This document shows positions 21,871 through 30,392 of a stretch of 64,000 bases of DNA, in pieces. Below the pieces are notes generated by a model, which saw only the letters and a list, made by a program, of their open reading frames with translations, had not been told where the DNA came from and did not search any database. This DNA is from Meiothermus cerbereus DSM 11376 (GTDB lineage Bacteria; Deinococcota; Deinococci; Deinococcales; Thermaceae). How positions within the stretch are numbered: the first letter of the stretch is position 1; every line of letters starts with the position of its first letter. The stretch is taken from contig NZ_KK211063.1 in the NCBI RefSeq assembly GCF_000620065.1, positions 1-64,000 of the forward strand. The letters run 5' to 3'. The position numbers and the translations under genes are program-made.

Positions 21871-22028
21871 ATACCAGATTCGGTTAGTTCGTCGCCGAAC
21901 GGTGACGAACTAACCCGACCGAAGGGATACGCTTTCTTCGCCGAGCGCAGCGAGGGGTGTGCTCTAGGATTCAAAAAGATAGCCTCTTAGCGCTTTTTGT
22001 TTGAAGATTATCTTTTTGAATCCGGTAT
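21871..22028 (+). mobile_element. MITE-like element, family A, copy 1
   Basis: About 158 bp, almost identical to 47341-47502. The ends are inverted (ATACCAGATTC at the left, GAATCCGGTAT at the right). Inside is a near-perfect hairpin GGTTAGTTCGTC/GACGAACTAACC and a second one, GATTCAAAAAGAT/ATCTTTTTGAATC, at the right end. It has no open reading frame. Short length, terminal inverted repeats and a dispersed copy fit a non-autonomous transposable element. Confidence 0.75.
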
Positions 22029-22041
22029 TATCTGCACTAGA

Positions 22042-22132
22042 GCGCTCTTAATAGTCCTCGATCAAGTCACCAACATTATTCCTGCACAGCACAGTGGCCT
22101 CCCGGATGGGAGGTCACACCTGTGAAGAGTGC
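22042..22132 (-). repeat. Short dispersed repeat, family B, copy 1
   Basis: 91 bp, related in inverted orientation to 39182-39278 and more distantly to 46116-46202. Ends are GCGCTCTT and GAAGAGTGC (inverted). The core CAGCACAGTGGC-TCCCGGATGGGAGG is nearly identical in copy 2. It lies 13 bp from the family A element, between fabI and the S1 gene. Confidence 0.65.
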
Positions 22133-22173
22133 GATAGGCAACACCTTAACAGCAAGCCAGATGGGGCAAGGCT

Positions 22174-22566
22174 TTATCGGCGCTTGCGCCCGCCTTTACC
22201 CCCACTTGCCTTTTTGCCACCACCCGCCCCACCACCAAAACCGCCGGAGCCACGCAAAAAGCTCTTGAGCTTATTCTCGAACTCGGGGGCCTGACGGGGC
22301 AGGCGCTTGGGCCGGGGGGGCTCCACGGGAGCTGGGGTCAGCTCTTTGATAGAGAGGTCTAGGCGGCCTTTTTCATCGCGGCCCAGCACCAAAACCGAGA
22401 CCACGTCCCCCTCGTTGAGGTGATCGCGGATGTTTTTGACAAACTCGTGGGCCACCTGCGAGATGTGCACCAGACCCGATTCACCTGTGGGAAACTCGAT
22501 AAAAGCCCCAAACTCCATAATTCGCGTAACGCGACCTTCTACGATTGCACCGGCTTTAAGCTCCAT
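22174..22566 (-). CDS. S1 RNA-binding domain protein
   Basis: 130 aa. Residues 4-75 are one S1/OB domain (AGAIVEGRVTRIMEFGAFIEF, GLVHISQVAHEFV, LNEGDVVSVLVLGRDEKGRLDLSIKE), similar to the YugI/general stress protein 13 group that associates with ribosomes. The C-terminus is a Gly/Lys/Arg-rich basic tail (GGFGGGAGGGKK...), probably a disordered RNA-binding tail. GGAGGA lies nine bases before the ATG. Monocistronic. Confidence 0.9.
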   Translation of the reverse strand: MELKAGAIVEGRVTRIMEFGAFIEFPTGESGLVHISQVAHEFVKNIRDHLNEGDVVSVLVLGRDEKGRLDLSIKELTPAPVEPPRPKRLPRQAPEFENKLKSFLRGSGGFGGGAGGGKKASGGKGGRKRR

Positions 22567-22772
22567 TCAAGCGTTCCTCCAAAACGACACGCAATCCCAT
22601 AGCCCATTCGTACTAAAGCTGTTGGGGATTCACGATACTTCACTATATCATCCCCAGCCCACTTCCCCGCAAACCGGCGAATTTATCTCGAGGCCATCTG
22701 AGCCCAAAACATGTAACGTATTTCCAGCACTAGTTATAAAAAGTGATATATTAGAGACACGGAGGAGCCAAG

Positions 22773-23957
22773 ATGATTGCAGACCGCCCCAGGGATTTGT
22801 GGTTTGAGCTCGACAGCGAGGAGCGCCAGATTATCGGCGCACTACGCGATTTTTTGCAGGCCGAGGTGGCCCCTAGCGCAGCCGAACGCGACGAGACGGG
22901 TGCCTTTCCGTTTGAAATCGTAAAGAAGCTGGGCGAGATGGGCGTGATGGGGGCCCAGGTACCCGAGCAGTATGGCGGAGCCGGGCTCTCGACGCGCATT
23001 TTTGCCCGAATCGTCGAAGAAATTGCAGCGGTGGATGGTTCGCTGGCCCTGACGGTAGCCTCGCACAATAGCCTTTGCACCGGCCATATCTTGATCGCCG
23101 GCAACGAACAGCAGAAGCAGCAGTACCTACCCCGGCTGGCCTCAGGCGAGGTGCTGGGGGCCTGGGGCCTGACCGAACCGGGCAGCGGTTCGGATGCTGC
23201 CGCCCTGGGCACCAGGGCTGAAGAGACCGACTCGGGCTTTGTGCTGAACGGTTCCAAGCAGTTCATTACCCAGGGCTCGGTGGCGGGGGTTTATGTGGTC
23301 AATGCCCGCACCGATGCCGCACCCAGCGAAGAAAAAAAGCACCTGGGCATCTCGGCGCTGGTGTTCGAGGCACCCATTCCGGGCTTGCGGATTGGGCGCA
23401 AGGAAAAGAAGTTGGGCCTCAACGCCTCCGATACCGCCCAGCTCATATTTGAAGACCTCCACCTGCCCAAAGAAGCCCTGCTGGGCCAGCGCGGCAAGGG
23501 CTTCTACGACGTGATGAAGGTGCTGGAAGGCGGGCGCATCGGCATAGCGGCCATGGCCGTGGGACTGGGGCGGGCAGCTTTGGAGTTTGCGGCTAAGTAT
23601 GCCCTACAGCGCGAGCAGTTTGGCCGGCCCATCGCCGAGTTCCAGGCCGTCTCGCACAAGCTGGCCGACATGGCCACCCAGCTGGAAGCTGCGCGCCTGC
23701 TCTACCTCAAAGCCGCCGACCTGCGCGACGCGGGCAGGCCCTTTGGCCAGGCGGCTGCTCAGGCCAAACTCTTTGCCTCGGAGGTGGGCGTACAGGCCTG
23801 CGACGAGGCCATCCAGATTCTGGGCGGCTACGGCTACATCAAGGAGTACCCGGTCGAACGCTATTGGCGCGATGCCCGCCTGACCCGCATCGGCGAGGGC
23901 GCCAGCGAGGTTTTGAAGGTGATTATAGCCAAGAACCTGCTGGCGCAGTACCGCTAA
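22773..23957 (+). CDS. Acyl-CoA dehydrogenase
   Basis: FAD-dependent dehydrogenase of 394 aa, normal length, acting in fatty-acid or branched-chain acyl-CoA oxidation. The [12 protein letters not shown] and [10 protein letters not shown] blocks match the FAD/substrate region; [23 protein letters not shown] and [16 protein letters not shown] are C-terminal signatures. GGAGGAG lies six bases before the ATG, with a TATATT box near 22747. The stop codon lies inside the first unit of a tandem repeat that runs on to the pyrD promoter. Chain-length preference cannot be told. Confidence 0.93.
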   Translation: MIADRPRDLWFELDSEERQIIGALRDFLQAEVAPSAAERDETGAFPFEIVKKLGEMGVMGAQVPEQYGGAGLSTRIFARIVEEIAAVDGSLALTVASHNSLCTGHILIAGNEQQKQQYLPRLASGEVLGAWGLTEPGSGSDAAALGTRAEETDSGFVLNGSKQFITQGSVAGVYVVNARTDAAPSEEKKHLGISALVFEAPIPGLRIGRKEKKLGLNASDTAQLIFEDLHLPKEALLGQRGKGFYDVMKVLEGGRIGIAAMAVGLGRAALEFAAKYALQREQFGRPIAEFQAVSHKLADMATQLEAARLLYLKAADLRDAGRPFGQAAAQAKLFASEVGVQACDEAIQILGGYGYIKEYPVERYWRDARLTRIGEGASEVLKVIIAKNLLAQYR

Positions 23958-24057
23958 CCAGCGGCAGTATCGCTAACCAGCGGCAGTACCCGCTGCCTGG
24001 CGGCAGTACCCGCTGCCTGGCGGCAGTACCGCTGCCTAGCGGCAGTACCGCTGACGA
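23943..24057 (+). repeat. Tandem array of six 18-20-bp palindromic units
   Basis: Units at about 23943, 23961, 23980, 24000, 24020 and 24039 follow the pattern GCGGCAGTACCGCTgcctg. Each contains GCGG-CAGTA-CCGC, a small hairpin. Unit 1 supplies the last codons and stop of the acyl-CoA dehydrogenase; unit 6 supplies the -35 of pyrD. In RNA this gives a row of hairpins between the two genes. Confidence 0.85.
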
Positions 24058-24079
24058 ATGGGCGTTTCCCTGCTATTCT
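24051..24079 (+). promoter_or_regulatory. pyrD promoter
   Basis: CTGACG (24051-24056), 17 bp, then TATTCT (24074-24079). The GTG start is only 6 bases beyond the -10, so the transcript is expected to begin at or next to the start codon (leaderless). The -35 lies in the last repeat unit. Confidence 0.7.
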
Positions 24080-24085
24080 TGGCCC

Positions 24086-25153
24086 GTGTACGAGCTGATT
24101 AAACCCTGGCTCTTCCGCCAAGACCCCGAGGGCATTCACGAGCGGGTGATGCACTTGCTGGCCTGGCTGGGGCAGCGGGGGCCCAGCCTCGAGCTTATCC
24201 GGCAGCTCTTTAGCCTGCGCGACCCGCGCCTCGAGGTCTCGGCTTTTGGCCTGCGCTTCCCCAACCCCATCGGGCTGGCCGCAGGCTTCGACAAAAATGC
24301 GGTAGCGGTGCGAACCTGGGCCGCGCTGGGGTTCGGCCATGTGGAGATCGGCTCGGTTACCGCCCTGCCTCAGCCGGGAAACCCCAGACCGCGCCTGTTT
24401 CGGCTGCCCCAGGATCAGGCCCTCATAAACCGCATGGGCTTCAACAACGAAGGGGCCCAGGCCGTCGCGGCACGGCTTGCCCGCTTGCAAGAGACCTTTG
24501 GCAGGCCGCCGGTTCCGCTGGGCATCAACCTGGGCAAGTCCAGGGTCACACCCCTGGAGGAAGCCCCCCAGGACTACCTGCAAAGCCTGTCCAGGCTGTG
24601 GCCTTATGGCGACTACTTCGCCATCAACGTGAGCTCGCCCAACACCCCCGGCCTCAGGGCCTTGCAGGATAAGGATCGGCTAGAAGAGCTGCTCGCCGCC
24701 CTCGCGGGCTTCGTGCAGGGCCAGAAGCCGCTGCTGCTCAAAATTGCCCCCGATCTCACCTGGGAACAGATCGACGAAATTCTGGCCCTGGTCGAACAAT
24801 ACCGGCTCTCGGGCCTGATCGCTACCAACACCACCACCGCCCGCAGCGGGCTGCAAACGCCCATAGACGAAGTCGGCGGGCTTTCAGGCAAACCGCTTCG
24901 GGCCCGCTCGCTCGAGGTGCTCAAGTACCTGCACGCCCAGCTACAAGGCCGCCTGCCCATTGTTTCGGTAGGGGGCATTTTTAGTGCCGAAGACGTGTGG
25001 GAACGGCTATCGAACGGCGCCACGCTGGTGCAGGTCTACACCGGCCTGGTCTACGAGGGGCCCTTCCTCTTGAAAAAGCTGTGCAGGGGGCTGCTGGAAA
25101 GAATGGAGCGAGAAGGCATCGCCAGTCTGGCGCAGCTCAAGGCGACCCCATAG
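24086..25153 (+). CDS. pyrD: Dihydroorotate dehydrogenase (quinone), class 2
   Basis: Membrane-associated FMN enzyme that oxidises dihydroorotate to orotate with quinone, step 4 of pyrimidine synthesis; 355 aa. The N-terminal helix region YELIKPWLFRQDPEGIHE is the class 2 membrane/quinone segment. FPNPIGLAAGFDKN and INVSSPNTPGLR (catalytic Ser, not Cys) confirm class 2; VSVGGIFSAEDVWE is the phosphate site. The GTG start matches the beginning of class 2 proteins and the leaderless promoter. It overlaps the convergent patatin gene by 17 bases. Confidence 0.94.
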   Translation: MYELIKPWLFRQDPEGIHERVMHLLAWLGQRGPSLELIRQLFSLRDPRLEVSAFGLRFPNPIGLAAGFDKNAVAVRTWAALGFGHVEIGSVTALPQPGNPRPRLFRLPQDQALINRMGFNNEGAQAVAARLARLQETFGRPPVPLGINLGKSRVTPLEEAPQDYLQSLSRLWPYGDYFAINVSSPNTPGLRALQDKDRLEELLAALAGFVQGQKPLLLKIAPDLTWEQIDEILALVEQYRLSGLIATNTTTARSGLQTPIDEVGGLSGKPLRARSLEVLKYLHAQLQGRLPIVSVGGIFSAEDVWERLSNGATLVQVYTGLVYEGPFLLKKLCRGLLERMEREGIASLAQLKATP

Positions 25154-25967
25154 CCAGCAGTGCGCGAATTTCCTCGAGCTTGCCCTCGGCAGCCATCTCG
25201 CCGTCCTGTATGGCCTGCTCGAGCTGCTGGAAGCTAAAAAGCCCGATGCCCTCGAGCCTGGGTCGCAGTACCAGATCGGGGCGCGAAACCGCCAGCTTAA
25301 CCTCGGCCAGGCGAATCTGCATAATCTCAACCGAGCGATAAACATTCTGGATGGGGTTGACGTCTATGCCCCGGCGGAAAATCTGCTGCCACCAGGTTTT
25401 CTTCTGCGGCTGTTCATGCAGAATCTCCAGCGGGGTCACATCCACCGCTATCACCCGCTCTGCCCCCAAAAAGCGCACCAGGTCTACCGGAATCTGGTTC
25501 AAAATGCCGCCGTCGGCCAGCAGTTGCTCCCCTACCCAGATGGGGTTGATCACCCCTGGGTAGGCAATCGAGGCCCGGATGGCCTGAAACACATCCCCCT
25601 GGCGAAAATAGACCTCGGTTCCGGTGATCAGGTCGGTGGCGGTGATGCCAAGGGGAATGGGGAAGTCCTCCATCTGGCGGGGGATGTGGGGCTCCAAAAA
25701 ACGCACCAGCTCGCTGTAGTTGAGCATATCGTTCAAGGGGTTTAGATCCAGAAAGCGCCAGAAAGACATCTGGGACAGCACCTGCTGCACATTGTCGGCA
25801 GTGTGTCCTGCGGCGAAAATCGCCGCCATAATGCTGCCCATACTGGTTCCAGCTATTACGCTGGGTCGAAACCCCTCACGTTCCAACACGCGCATTACCC
25901 CAATATGGGCGTATCCCCTGGCCCCCCCGCCCCCCAGGGCCATACCAAAGCGCTTGTAATCGGCCAT
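25137..25967 (-). CDS. Patatin-like phospholipase (RssA/NTE type)
   Basis: Serine lipase-fold protein of 276 aa. The oxyanion motif GGGGARG is at 12-18, the nucleophile Ser lies in GTSMG (about 40-44), and the catalytic Asp is in ADGGILNQIP, giving the Ser-Asp dyad. It is soluble with no signal peptide. It resembles bacterial RssA/YchK-type patatins whose substrates are mostly unknown. AAAGGT precedes the ATG. Its 3' end overlaps the pyrD 3' end. Confidence 0.9.
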   Translation of the reverse strand: MADYKRFGMALGGGGARGYAHIGVMRVLEREGFRPSVIAGTSMGSIMAAIFAAGHTADNVQQVLSQMSFWRFLDLNPLNDMLNYSELVRFLEPHIPRQMEDFPIPLGITATDLITGTEVYFRQGDVFQAIRASIAYPGVINPIWVGEQLLADGGILNQIPVDLVRFLGAERVIAVDVTPLEILHEQPQKKTWWQQIFRRGIDVNPIQNVYRSVEIMQIRLAEVKLAVSRPDLVLRPRLEGIGLFSFQQLEQAIQDGEMAAEGKLEEIRALLAMGSP

Positions 25968-26046
25968 ACCTTTAGGCTAAAGCAGCCCTCGATTTTCTAC
26001 CACTTGTGGGCTGGGAAGATTTCCAGGCCGCTGTTTGATGCACAGG

Positions 26047-26454
26047 TCAGGCTGTATCCAGGAAGCGCTTTTGGAGTTCTGGGGTGGGCACCAGGCAGCT
26101 TTCGCGCCTGCCAAAAATGCGGTAGCGGTTTTGCGCCACCCAGCGGTAGACCCAGTCCCGCAGACCCTTGGGCACCCACCGCAGCAGCGCAGGGATGCGC
26201 CACACACCCCCCAGGCGGTAGAGGATGTGCAAGGCGGCATCCGACTCCAGCCAAACCCGCCCCTCCTCAATGACCACCACGCTGTCGGCCAGGGCTGCCT
26301 CGGTAGGGATACCATGCTGCTGCAAAATTCTTTGCCCGGCCTCGGATTGCTGCGAGGCAAACTGGAAACATCCGGCTTTGTCGTGGCGGATAATGAATTG
26401 AACGGTGCCGTTGCAAAGGTTGCACACACCATCGAACAGCACCAGAGTCTTCAT
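26047..26454 (-). CDS. DCC-family thiol-disulfide oxidoreductase (DUF393)
   Basis: 135 aa. The family signature D-G-V-C-N-L-C is at residues 7-13 (two Cys as CxxC), followed by FIIRHDKAGCFQFASQQSE and the YRLGGVWR block. These thioredoxin-like proteins have undefined substrates. The ATG at 26454 is chosen because the domain starts immediately; a start at 26478 is possible. Divergent from moaA. Confidence 0.85.
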   Translation of the reverse strand: MKTLVLFDGVCNLCNGTVQFIIRHDKAGCFQFASQQSEAGQRILQQHGIPTEAALADSVVVIEEGRVWLESDAALHILYRLGGVWRIPALLRWVPKGLRDWVYRWVAQNRYRIFGRRESCLVPTPELQKRFLDTA

Positions 26455-26614
26455 GGCTTTAGCATAGACCAAGCTCATTCTTGCTTTTGTGGGTTCGGTT
26501 GCGCGGCGGTCAACCCAGCTCGAGGACCCGGCGCTCGAGTTCCGGGATATTTGTAACCCGCCTTGCGTCTTAGGCTAACCGTGTTGTTAGAATGTGCAAC
26601 ACGGGGTCGCGACA

Positions 26615-27589
26615 GTGAAACTAATCGACAACTATGGGCGCATCATCAAAGACCTGCGGCTTTCCGTCACGCCGAGGTGCAACCTGCACTGCCTGTACTG
26701 CCACCCGCTGGACTGGGAGCAGTCGGAGCCACCGGGCACCATCTCGGTAGAGGACACCCGCCATTTCCTGCGGGCCATGCAGCTATTGGGCCTGGAGTCG
26801 GTGCGTTTTACCGGCGGCGAGCCGCTGGTGCGCAAAGAACTGCCCCAGATGATTGCCGCAGCCAGCGAGCTGGGAATTCACGACATCGCCATCACCACCA
26901 ACGGCCTTTTGTTCAAGCGTAAGGCCAAAGAGCTGATGAGCGCCGGACTCAAGCGGCTCAACCTCTCGATGGACGCTGTTACCCCCGAGGTATTCAAACG
27001 CATGACCCGGGGTGGACAGGTCGAAAAGGTCTGGGACGCCATCGAAACGGCCTGGGAGCTGGGGCTAGGGCCGGTAAAAATCAATGCGGTGATGATCCGG
27101 GGCATGAACGAGGAAGAGGTCATTCCGCTGGCCTCGCTCTCGCTGAATAAGCCGCTGGAGGTGCGTTTCTTGGAGTACATGCACCTCGATAACTCCAACC
27201 CCGAACTCTACCATGCCCGCTTTATCAGCGGGGCCGAGACCCGGGCCAGAATTGAGGCCCACTTTGGCCCGCTCGAGAAAGTAGATAACGACCCCACCGC
27301 CCCCGCCCGGGTTTATAAAATTCCGGGCGCAGTGGGCAGCATTGGTTTCATCAACCCCATCACGGAGCCTTTTTGCTCCAAATGCTCCCGCTTGCGCCTG
27401 ACTTCCGACAAAAAAATCCGCCCCTGCCTGCTGACCGATTTGGAGATGGACATCGCCTGGGCCTTCGAGGCCCCCAACCCGGTTGAGGCCCTGGTGGATG
27501 CCATTCTGCTGGCCACCGACCGCAAGCCAGCCTTTGGCAACACCCTACCTACCCTGCGCGAACGGGTGATGGTAGGGATTGGCGGCTAG
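26615..27589 (+). CDS. moaA: GTP 3',8-cyclase
   Basis: Radical-SAM enzyme that starts molybdenum cofactor synthesis from GTP; 324 aa. The N-terminal [4Fe-4S] motif is CNLHCLYC (about 17-24), and the C-terminal second cluster motif is [19 protein letters not shown]. The protein ends in Gly-Gly, as active MoaA proteins do. The GTG start at 26615 gives the usual short lead before DLRLSVT; an ATG at 26594 adds seven residues. TAGAAT at 26588 may be its -10. No other moa genes are adjacent. Confidence 0.93.
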   Translation: MKLIDNYGRIIKDLRLSVTPRCNLHCLYCHPLDWEQSEPPGTISVEDTRHFLRAMQLLGLESVRFTGGEPLVRKELPQMIAAASELGIHDIAITTNGLLFKRKAKELMSAGLKRLNLSMDAVTPEVFKRMTRGGQVEKVWDAIETAWELGLGPVKINAVMIRGMNEEEVIPLASLSLNKPLEVRFLEYMHLDNSNPELYHARFISGAETRARIEAHFGPLEKVDNDPTAPARVYKIPGAVGSIGFINPITEPFCSKCSRLRLTSDKKIRPCLLTDLEMDIAWAFEAPNPVEALVDAILLATDRKPAFGNTLPTLRERVMVGIGG

Positions 27590-28017
27590 AGCACCCCGTA
27601 GTTGTAGGTTTCGTTGCGCCCATTTTTGTCCACCACAGCCCACCAGCGGTGCTCGGACAGGGAGGGCATTTCCAGCAGGAATATCCAGAACTTTTGCGGG
27701 TTTTCGCCGCCGTCGGGCTGGATGGGGCTTTCGGGGGTGATGAGGGTGAGCTGGGAGTCACCCGCGTTCATGAAGTCCCGCACGGCGTTTTGTAGTTCGT
27801 CGGTATCGGGCTCCTCGCTGAGGTCGTAGGCTGCAGGGTCGGCCTTGATCAGGCCGAGGGGGCTTTGGTCATCCTCGCCATCTTCAATGAAGCTGGTGAT
27901 GGCAGCCTCGAGGGCCTCGAGAAAACCATCTTCGTCGGTAACCGGGGGCACCTCGACCGCAAGGTCGGGCACTTCCAACGCTTTTAGCAGAGAGTCAATT
28001 CGCTGTTGCAAGGCCAT
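27586..28017 (-). CDS. Hypothetical acidic protein
   Basis: 143 aa, not recognised. The N-terminal half is helical and very acidic ([33 protein letters not shown]); the C-terminal half looks like a beta fold with several Trp ([24 protein letters not shown]). No signal peptide or helix in the membrane. Its stop overlaps the moaA stop by four bases on the opposite strand. An earlier in-frame start at 28047 is less likely. Confidence 0.6.
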   Translation of the reverse strand: MALQQRIDSLLKALEVPDLAVEVPPVTDEDGFLEALEAAITSFIEDGEDDQSPLGLIKADPAAYDLSEEPDTDELQNAVRDFMNAGDSQLTLITPESPIQPDGGENPQKFWIFLLEMPSLSEHRWWAVVDKNGRNETYNYGVL

Positions 28018-28210
28018 AAGGCAACCCGTCTGATTACATAACCACAAATGCTTAGGCCGGTCAAGCTAAGCCTGCAAAGGAACTTCAAAGCCAATCGAGC
28101 CCTCCCCCCGCCAATGCCTCGGGCGGGGACCCCAGATCAGAAAGATCTCTTGCGTCCGGTCGGTCGGGGTGAACCGGCAGCGTTCAGGAGGCTCAGCCAA
28201 CCCCGGTTTG

Positions 28211-28750
28211 CTAGTGGTTCTTGGCCTCTTTAAATCGCTCGATGCAGGCCTGCACCTCGGCCAGCGCGCCGGCCTTGTCCTTCCAGCCCGATACCTTGAC
28301 CCACTTGCCCTTGTGGGCCTCGAGGGCCTTGTAGGTCTCGAAGAAGTTCTGGATTTCCTGCTTGTAGGCGGTGGGGACGTCGTTCAGGTCCTGGATGTGA
28401 TCCCAGCGGGGGTCTTCGGCCACCACCCCGATAATTTTGGCGTCGCCGCCTTTTTCGTCCTGCATGTCCACCATGCCCACAATCCGCACATCCACCACCA
28501 CCCCCGGCAGGAGGGGATGGGTGGAGAGAATAATGCCATCCAGGGGGTCGCCGTCTTCGGCCAGGGTGGAGGGAATAAAGCCGTAGTCGCCGGGGTAGAA
28601 CTGGGCGGTAGGCAGCACCCGGTCGAGCTTGATGGCCTCGAGGTCGGGGTCGTATTCGTACTTGTTGGACGAGCCACGCGGCACTTCGATGACCATATGG
28701 ACAATTTCGGGGGCTTTTTTGCCAACGGGTAGGTTCTTTAGGTTCGCCAT
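28211..28750 (-). CDS. ppa: Inorganic pyrophosphatase
   Basis: Cytoplasmic Mg-dependent family I pyrophosphatase of 179 aa, the normal bacterial length. The active-site acidic motif EDGDPLDG is present, with EVPRGSSNKYEYD near the start, YPGDYGFIPST, and DLNDVPTAYKQEIQNFFETYKALE. Monocistronic; 69 bp separate it from the divergent TetR transcription start. Confidence 0.97.
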   Translation of the reverse strand: MANLKNLPVGKKAPEIVHMVIEVPRGSSNKYEYDPDLEAIKLDRVLPTAQFYPGDYGFIPSTLAEDGDPLDGIILSTHPLLPGVVVDVRIVGMVDMQDEKGGDAKIIGVVAEDPRWDHIQDLNDVPTAYKQEIQNFFETYKALEAHKGKWVKVSGWKDKAGALAEVQACIERFKEAKNH

Positions 28751-28819
28751 AGCGCACCTATTCTGACATCCCCCCGCAAAAGCAGCAAAGGTTTCCTACC
28801 CAAGTGCGGTGGACACGGG

Positions 28820-28868
28820 TTGTGCAGGGTGGGCCCCAGGGGTAGTATGAGTGTAAGTATGTACTTAC
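28820..28868 (+). promoter_or_regulatory. TetR operon promoter with overlapping operator
   Basis: TTGTGC (28820-28825), 17 bp, TAGTAT (28843-28848). A 16-bp palindrome GTAAGTA-TG-TACTTAC (28853-28868) covers the expected start site and the ATG at 28859. The geometry predicts a leaderless transcript repressed by the first gene product. Confidence 0.7.
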
Positions 28869-29521
28869 TTTCAAATTTCGATGAAGCCGATTCCACCCGC
28901 GCGGCCCTTATGCGCTCAGGGTTGGAGCTTCTGGCCGAAAGGGGCTACAAAGGCACCACCACCCGCGAAATCGCGGCCAGGGCCGGGGTCTCCGAAGTTA
29001 CACTATTCAGGCAGTTTGGCAGCAAAAAAGCCCTGCTCCAAGCAGCCGTGCAAAAGCTGCGTCCGCCGGTGGAGCAGGTCTTACCCCATCCCCCCAGAAA
29101 CCTCGAGGCCCGCAGGACGCAAGCCCAGGGTGAGCTGGCAGAGAACTCCTCACACGGTGAGATGACCTCGTCTTCGCTGGAAGACAACCTGCTGCACCTG
29201 ACCGAGCGCTATGTGCAGATGCTCGAGGCCAACCAGGGGCTGCTGGTTCGGCTTTTGCCCGAACTGGCCCGCCACCCCGAGTTGCGCGGTGCGTCGGGGC
29301 CAGCCGGCTTTAGCAGCGCCATCTCCGCCGTGCTCGAGTACATCACAGGGCTGCAAAAGGTAGGTTTGCTGCGCTCCGACGAGTCCCCTTTTCAGGCCGC
29401 CATCGCACTGCTGGGGCCGCTTTTTGCCAGGGGACTGCTTCTGGGGGCAATGGGGATTCAACCCCCATTCGATTTGAAGGCCCATGTGCGGGGTTTTTTG
29501 GAAGGGAGGCGCTATGGTTAG
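28859..29521 (+). CDS. TetR-family transcriptional regulator
   Basis: 220 aa. The HTH is at about 30-52 (TTREIAARAGVSEVTLFRQFGSKKALL), followed by a helical ligand domain. Start 28859 is preferred over 28847 because the promoter geometry makes it the first codon of the message and TetR homology begins soon after. Its stop lies inside the next gene (ATPase start overlap of 8 bases). It most likely represses its own operon, which encodes an ABC exporter and envelope proteins. Confidence 0.9.
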   Translation: MYLLSNFDEADSTRAALMRSGLELLAERGYKGTTTREIAARAGVSEVTLFRQFGSKKALLQAAVQKLRPPVEQVLPHPPRNLEARRTQAQGELAENSSHGEMTSSSLEDNLLHLTERYVQMLEANQGLLVRLLPELARHPELRGASGPAGFSSAISAVLEYITGLQKVGLLRSDESPFQAAIALLGPLFARGLLLGAMGIQPPFDLKAHVRGFLEGRRYG

Positions 29522-30392
29522 CGTGGAGGGGGTCTCGAGGCGGTTTGGCAACCTCATTGCGCTGGATAAGGTCAGCCTGCGGATCAATCCCGGGGAGGTG
29601 TTTGGCCTGTTGGGGCCCAATGGTTCGGGTAAAACTACCCTAATCCGCATCCTGACCGGGGTTCTGCTCCCCCACGCAGGGGGTGCCCAGGTGGCCGGAC
29701 TGGACGTGGGCCGCTACCCCGAGCAAGTCAAGGCCGCCATCGGCTACGCCACCCAGGAAGCCAGCGTCTACCGCGACCTCACCGTGCGCGAGAACCTGGA
29801 ATTCCGCGCCCGGCTCTACCTGGAGGCCCGAGCGGTGCCCCCCGCCGTCGAGGAAACCCTGCGGCGCTTTGGTCTGCAAGGCCTTGCCCATCAGCTTGCC
29901 GGGGCGCTTTCGGGGGGCTGGCGGCAACGGCTGGCCATCGCCCAGGCAGTGGTGCACAAGCCCAAAGTAGTGTTTTTGGATGAACCCACCACCGGCCTCG
30001 ACCCGGTTTCGCGCCGCACCATCTGGGACTTGGTTCACCAGGAAGCGGCCCGCGGCGCGGTGGTGCTCGTAACCACCCACTACATGGACGAGGCCGAGCG
30101 CTGCCACCGGCTGGCCTTGCTCTTTGACGGCCAGGTGGTGGCCCAGGGAACCCCCCACGAACTCGAGCAGCTTGCCCTACAACAGGCCCGGGTGGCCTAC
30201 TGCGAGACCGACCTGCCTCTGGAGCACATCCGGGCCATGCCTGGGGTGCTGGATGCCTGGCCCAGCGGGCGCGGGGTACGGCTGATTCTGGAGCAAAAGG
30301 CCAGCCTCAACCTGCCCCTCCAGACCGTATACCCCAACCTCGAGGACGTCTTCATCATCCTGACCCGTCACCGCCAGGGGGGTGCCGCATGA
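29514..30392 (+). CDS. ABC exporter ATP-binding protein
   Basis: 292-aa ATPase of the DrrA/CcmA-like drug or lipid export group. Walker A is GPNGSGKT (about 35-42), the signature is LSGGWRQRLA, Walker B is VVFLDEPTTGLD, and the H-loop is TTHYMDE. GGGAGG precedes ATG 29514. It overlaps tetR upstream and the permease downstream (ATGA), showing tight coupling. Confidence 0.94.
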   Translation: MVSVEGVSRRFGNLIALDKVSLRINPGEVFGLLGPNGSGKTTLIRILTGVLLPHAGGAQVAGLDVGRYPEQVKAAIGYATQEASVYRDLTVRENLEFRARLYLEARAVPPAVEETLRRFGLQGLAHQLAGALSGGWRQRLAIAQAVVHKPKVVFLDEPTTGLDPVSRRTIWDLVHQEAARGAVVLVTTHYMDEAERCHRLALLFDGQVVAQGTPHELEQLALQQARVAYCETDLPLEHIRAMPGVLDAWPSGRGVRLILEQKASLNLPLQTVYPNLEDVFIILTRHRQGGAA

